Positions 59,422 to 64,000 of a stretch of DNA of 64,000 nucleotides are shown piece by piece. The notes beneath the pieces are model-generated. The model worked only from the letters and a program-made list of their open reading frames with translations. It ran no database searches and had not been told where the DNA came from. Origin of the DNA: Heterocephalus glaber. Taxonomy: Eukaryota > Chordata > Mammalia > Rodentia > Bathyergidae. The translations under genes and the position numbers were made by a program. The first letter of the stretch is position 1; every line of letters starts with the position of its first letter. The stretch covers positions 9,651,067 through 9,715,066 of the forward strand of contig NW_004624781.1 in NCBI RefSeq assembly GCF_000247695.1, in the 5' to 3' direction.

Positions 59422-61256
59422 CTGCACAGGAAAACACAATTTAAAATGTGAACTACAGGAACGTAGCAAGAGAGACTCATCATAAAGTGCCAACCACCAG
59501 CTTCCCCTAACCATATAGGACTCTAGAAAGAACTGCTCATGTACTGAGCTTCTAGGAAGAACTTAGATCAGATTCCCTGCTACAAACACAGGACTGATTG
59601 GGGCAGGGGGTATCTCAAGTTAGCTTTGCCAAAGATGAGAACCTCTTGTTTCAGTTCTAGAGAACCACAGTATCTATAGAAGAATGAGTTTCATTTTAAA
59701 GAAATTCCAAAGTTAATGCAAGGCAATATATTCATGGTCAATTAACTCTGCTGGATAACTTGAAGTTTAGATTCCAAGGACTCATTCATTCATTTTTTCC
59801 TAAGAACCTCCAGTATTTCAATTCTGGGACCTTCTAATGAGATGGCATGAAAGATGGTAATTCCCCCCAAGGCCTCCCACTGGGATGGCTCATTTTGTTT
59901 TGATTTTCACAGGACAGGAGGAAGATGTCCATGCTTGTTTGAGTCCCCATCAAGGTAATGGATATAGTCAGCTTCTGTCTTCTAAGCACTGAAAATCATC
60001 ACTAGCTTTCTTGTCGTGATGACCTAGGCTCGCCATTTGTGAGGTATCCTTTGAGGGGAGGAGAGCCTGGAGGTGTATCTGTTAAGTCTTCCTCAACCAG
60101 AGACTGTGCATGAGGACCCAGAACAGCCAGAAGAATGACAGCGCCGTCTGGGTTACAAAGGATGAGGACAATAATGACAACGGCTGAGCCCTTCAGTTAA
60201 AGATACCAGGGAAAAGAGGGCAGGGGAAAGAAGGAGTTCATTTCAATGAAGATCTCTTCTCACTCCTTGGCTAGGATGATCAAAATTGTTTTAGTACCAG
60301 AAATCTTGAAATATCCCTAATTTTGGCAACGAAGGACAACATTATAGCACAGAGAGCATCTACACCAACAGCATTCATTTAATCAACAGCAAAAGGGAAC
60401 AGAGCAGAATATGGCAGTGACTTGGCCCATGTGAGACACATTCCCTTCAGTCCTGTGATAATAAATCCTTTCTCACTTCCAGCTGTGCACAATGGCCTGC
60501 CACCATTGTCAGCCGGCCTCAATCAAACACTTCAGAAGCTGCCCCGGGCATTCTCACAATGCCTGACCTATGCCAATAATCCAGAGAGCAAAAGGAACAC
60601 TGGGTACAAGCAATTCATGGCTACTGAGATAAACACTGGGCAGTTTCAACAGGACCTCCACTGGTGAGGCTTGCTTTACGTGCAGGTGAGCACAATGATT
60701 TTATGCTTATACATACACACTCTACAGGCATTTGTGGAGTTCTCAATTATAAAGCCATGACCGAGTATACACTGAAAAGCACACACAATTATGGTTGAGG
60801 CCACTAGGACCCCACAGCCTCCTTGACTCTGGTGTTACTTCTGGTCTCCTCTGGTCCCTACATGTTGTAGAATGGAACAAATGAGGAAATTGTTTTTACT
60901 GAAAGGGACGCCTATTCAGAATCATCTGATTCTGTCCCAGAATCATCTCTCCAAAGAGGCAATGCCTGCTCATCTGTAGCCTACACCCAATACCACAGGC
61001 TTTTTCCTATTTGAAATAAAGCATCCTTTCACAAAATAAATGGTAGCCTGATAGCAAAAAGGAAGCAGTGATGATAATCCCCACCAGATCTAATTTCCTT
61101 TAGTCCTTTCTACCTGGATTGGAACTTTGACTCCAACATTCTCCCAGGGAAGACAGACACAAAGACAGAGGCTAGAAAACTAGGCATGTAGGGAAAGAAG
61201 AACCACACACGCATGCACACACTTTCCCATCCTCAGCAGCTTCTGCAGGGACCCAC
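59422..61256 (-). other. TLN2: TLN2 intron between exons 1 and 2 of the window
   Basis: 1.8 kb with no recognised repeat or gene. Confidence 0.8.
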
Positions 61257-61350
61257 CTCGAGTTCCCGCAGGGCATTGTCACACTCCTTCTGCCCCGGGG
61301 CTTGCTGGGTACACAGGGTGATCAGCTGGTTGATGCTCTCTGTCACTGCT
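61257..61350 (-). CDS. TLN2: TLN2 exon 1 of 20 in window: end of R6 / start of R7
   Basis: The exon is 94 nt. The first base finishes a codon split with an upstream exon outside the window (phase 2), then 31 codons begin AVTESINQLITLCTQQAPGQ and end NALRELE. Acceptor is ..ttgcag|AG and donor GAG|gtgggt. By alignment to talin-1 from memory it covers about residues 1341-1371, the linker into bundle R7 (starts near 1357) and its first helix. The APGQxEC motif recurs in the exon at 46787-46919, which suggests the rod repeats arose by internal duplication. High identity to vertebrate talins makes the assignment secure. Confidence 0.95.
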
Positions 61351-61744
61351 CTGCAACAGGTACAGCAAAAGGCGTTTGTTTATTTTACAGATTTCAGTAA
61401 TTTCTCTACGGTGTTTAGCAGGTTCACCAAAGATACAATTAACTCACCATTTAGGTTGGAACGTCCATGAGACCACTCTCACAGGCCCTACACAACTCAA
61501 AATTTATACTCAGGAAAGATACAATGAGAATCTGCCTTGCTTCTGATCATTCACTTGATTTATCCTTAAGGGTACTGTTAGTCCAATCAGGACCAGCTTT
61601 TGATATATTCCTAAGAAAGCATTTACAATGACGTTACAAACAGCAAAGTGATCATATCAACACTGCCTGGAAGATTCTCTTAAAAGCCTACAGGGCTGAT
61701 TAAGATTGCCTAAGCAAGGCTGTTTTGGAGAGCTTTTGCGTATT

Positions 61745-61925
61745 TTGTACTGGGAGGGGCAGTATTATGGACTGACTCAGGGAGCACTGAGCTACATCTT
61801 CAGTTGTTTTTTTATTTTTATTTTAAGATCAGAGTCTCAATAAGTTGCCTACACCATCTTTGAACTTACAATCCTCAGCCCTCCAAGTAGCTGGGATTAC
61901 AGGTTTGCACCACAATGTCCCGCTT
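61745..61925 (-). mobile_element. B1-dID-like composite, minus
   Basis: A degenerate reverse ID part (ctgagctacatcttcagttg) precedes a reverse B1-like part (aataagttgcctacaccatc, then gtagctgggattacaggttt). Confidence 0.6.
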
Positions 61926-62139
61926 ATTCTGTACATTTTTGAAACAGCAGACAGAAGGCAAAACATGCCTATGACTTTGAAATCTCTATATTCTAGTAAA
62001 TTCTGTATGAATGACCAATTCCGAGCAGCTTTCCCAAATTAATTCTTAAAATAGCTATTTTTTCTTTGTTAACACTAACAGGGATAAATTAGAGCCTGCT
62101 GTATGATTTTACAAGTGTTTCTAGGACTTAAGAAGCAGC

Positions 62140-62455
62140 CCAGATTTTTTCCTACACCATAAGGATTTCGTACCTGGATAATATAGAACGTAACGTCCAT
62201 TTAAAATTTTTTTGTAAGATACGTGATATGGGCTGAGTTGTCTTTTTTCACATGGAAGTCCAATTATTCCAGCACCACTTGCTGAAAAGACTATTCTTTC
62301 TGCCTTGAACTGCTTTTTCAACTTTATTATTGACAATGAATTGGCCACATTTGTGTGAGCCTACTTCTGGATTTTATTCTATTCCACTGACCTGTGTAAC
62401 CCTTCACCAATATCACACTGTCTTGATTACTGTAGTGTGAGACTCAGTCTTAAAA
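62140..62455 (-). mobile_element. LINE-1 ORF2 remnant, minus
   Basis: ttattccagcaccacttgct, gaaaagactattctttctgc, tcttgattactgtagtg and related text are the reverse complement of L1 ORF2. Confidence 0.75.
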
Positions 62456-62599
62456 AAAAGAAATTATAAGTGTTTGAGGACACAGACATGCTAATTACCC
62501 TAATTTGATCACTATACATTGCATTCATGTGTAAATTATCTACCGCACCCAACAAATATGTACAAATATTATATGTCAGTTAAAAAATGAACACCCTTG

Positions 62600-62710
62600 T
62601 GTTTTATAAATGAAAACCTGAGAGAGATAACTTCCTAAAGGGGGCTACAAATAAGGTGCAGAAACAAGACTTAACCCCATGTCTGCTCATCCGACTCCAA
62701 AGCCAGACCC
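62600..62710 (-). mobile_element. Possible MIR relic, minus
   Basis: gagataacttcctaaagggg, then cttaaccccatgtctgctca, then tccgactccaaagccag has MIR reverse-complement order but is strongly diverged. Confidence 0.35.
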
Positions 62711-63739
62711 ACAACCCCTTGCAGGACCACAATTGGCCCACACTTATGGAAGGCTCTGAATTCTATTCACATCTCCAAACTACTACAGCTAAAGGCCAAT
62801 TTAAAAAAAACAAAATAAAAATAGTGCATATACTGTGGTTAATCACTAACATTGTCTAATACAGCAGATTCCTCATTTTATTAAATTGACTTTGCAGCTT
62901 CCCACAGAATATTAAATTAGATGGAAAATGATGCTGCTGATGTACAAAGGCAATCAGCTTAATTATTTGATGAGATACTGCTTTCAATTTTAAATATAGC
63001 TAGGGGGATGGGAAGAAGAAAAACATTCTTGAATTCAAGAAAGAATCTCAAAATAGTTTTTGTAAGTTTGACTCTGGTGGTTTGTTTATCTGGGGGAAAG
63101 TGTTTCATTAGGATGTCACAGGAAGCCCTGTGTCCTTTCAGGAACAACTGAGAGAGCAAAACATTCCCTGCTCCAACAACCTCAGAGGCACAGTCTCTGA
63201 CGTACACACTGGATGAGTCCTCATGCAGTCCAGCCCTGTGGCCGGTGTGGCAGCCCTCAAGCCTCACATCAGATTGGACAGATTGGTAAAGTCACCACAA
63301 CAATAGGTGGTGAACGCCCTCCACTGCGACGACATGATCGTCTGGAATGGATTTCCACATATCATAGAAACTTCCCATTTTTCTCCACAAATGTGTTTCC
63401 TGTTTATTTTTTTAACCCTAGTTTCCATGTAAGGATCTTCCCATTTAAAAACTTAAGTGTTTATAATTGGTGGATCCAGAGAATACATAGTTGTGGGAAA
63501 GCTGCCAGCTTTCCTATTCTTTCAACTTTTTTGTAGATTTGATTATCTATAAAAATGTCAGCCAAGCATCTTGTGTCTAAATGAGTCACTTGGGTAACAG
63601 AGTCATGACAAAACAGCATCATTTAGATCCCTATAACTCATTTTAGAATCTAGATCACACAGCCAAATAATAAACTAAATGATCCAGAGTCAAATGATTA
63701 TGGACACTTGACAATGAAATGTAATATTTTTATGTTTCA

Positions 63740-63982
63740 AACTACAGTAACCCAAACCAGTAAAGGACTGATTAAACAAATGTACGTTCCACAACAGTGT
63801 TTGGGAATTCATTAAAAGTCATAGTGTACAGCATATTAATAATGCCATAGAATATCCAAGCTATATAAATAAGTATCACACAATTTACAAAATAGTATAA
63901 ACAGTATGAACCCACCATTATAAAAATAAGCATATGTGTATGTATATAAAAATGACAAAACAACACATATAAAATGTTAATA
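63740..63982 (+). mobile_element. Old LINE-1 3' remnant
   Basis: aaaggactgattaaacaaat, gaatatccaagctatataaa, agtatgaacccaccattata and gtgtatgtatataaaaatga match ancient L1 3' ends. Confidence 0.5.
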
Positions 63983-64000
63983 GCGGGCCCGGGATTTTAG
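63983..64000 (+). mobile_element. Start of an ID-like SINE cut by the window edge
   Basis: The last bases cgggcccgggattttag equal the first bases of the young SINE family found elsewhere in the window, with an extra T. Confidence 0.7.

Larger units (their letters stand above)
9736..61350 (-). other. TLN2: TLN2 (talin-2) gene, internal part: 20 rod exons
   Basis: Twenty exons totalling 2746 nt read from 61350 down to 9736 and splice into 915 uninterrupted codons plus one leading base. Family knowledge: talins are large cytoskeletal adaptors at integrin adhesions. The head binds integrin tails, and the rod of helical bundles unfolds under force to recruit vinculin and binds actin. The piece covers bundles R7-R12 (about residues 1341-2255 in recalled talin-1 numbering). 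Talin-2 is preferred over talin-1 because the exon at 13296-13481 reads FQTKEVPEKTSSPEES where talin-1 differs, and because introns reach about 5.6 kb. Introns are long and TE-rich; the gene continues off both ends. No promoter, 5' end or 3' end is visible. Confidence 0.97.
61351..64000 (-). other. TLN2: TLN2 intron upstream of the first exon in the window (incomplete)
   Basis: 2.65 kb. A B1-dID composite (about 61745-61925, minus), an L1 ORF2 remnant (about 62140-62455, minus), a MIR-like relic (about 62600-62710), an L1-type 3' remnant (about 63740-63982) and the first 18 bases of a SINE at the edge. The preceding talin exon is not present. Confidence 0.8.

Noticed and set aside
9736..61350. 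TLN1 instead of TLN2
   Set aside because: Diagnostic residues in exons 16, 18, 19 and 20 follow talin-2, and TLN1 introns are too short for this layout.
1..64000. MIR190A, which sits in a TLN2 intron in human
   Set aside because: I looked by eye for the mature miR-190a sequence on both strands and did not find it; it probably lies left of the window. A direct sequence search would settle this.

Overview
This is a stretch of mammalian nuclear DNA lying inside one gene. Twenty consecutive coding exons on the minus strand (61350 down to 9736) encode about 915 contiguous codons of the talin rod. The wording is talin-2 rather than talin-1: for example FQTKEVPEKTSSPEES, DMLTACKQASFHPDVSD and RYGTECTLGYLDLLEH. 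The very long introns also fit TLN2, because TLN1 is compact. The protein piece corresponds to roughly residues 1341-2255 in talin-1 numbering, i.e. from the R6/R7 boundary through R7, the inserted R8 bundle, R9, R10, R11 and most of R12. The head, R1-R6, the end of R12, R13 and the dimerisation helix lie outside the window. All 20 exons have GT/AG borders, every junction joins in frame, and I see no frameshift or stop, so this is an intact functional gene fragment.

The organism is most likely a non-murid rodent. A B1 element (7SL-derived, with the rodent-type internal duplication), B1-plus-ID composites and many copies of a young ID-like tRNA-derived SINE are present. The SINE body (GGCCGGGGATTTAGCTCAGT... 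GGTTCGATCCCCGGTACC-type) is not the mouse/rat ID consensus. A castorimorph such as beaver or kangaroo rat is my guess only. A run of exactly 100 N (26005-26104) marks a draft-assembly gap inside an intron.

Layout from left to right: 1-9735 is the intron downstream of the last exon seen, rich in L1 remnants and SINEs. 9736-20698 holds the R11-R12 exons, with an intron (16015-19377) containing a MITE and an L1 with three SINEs nested in or beside it. 20699-35745 holds the R10 exons in large introns, including the N gap. 35746-48717 holds R9 and the end of R7, including a local duplication on both sides of the 44340-44441 exon. 48718-61350 holds R8 and the start of R7. 61351-64000 is the upstream intron, ending in a SINE cut by the window edge.

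The protein is a cytoplasmic mechanosensor linking integrins to actin. Sites known from talin-1 are preserved: the KANK-contact glycine and tryptophan in R7, the vinculin-binding helices of R8 and R10, and the integrin-binding lysines of R11. I found no second gene, no RNA gene and no convincing new biological system. What merits a second look is transposable-element and splicing detail.
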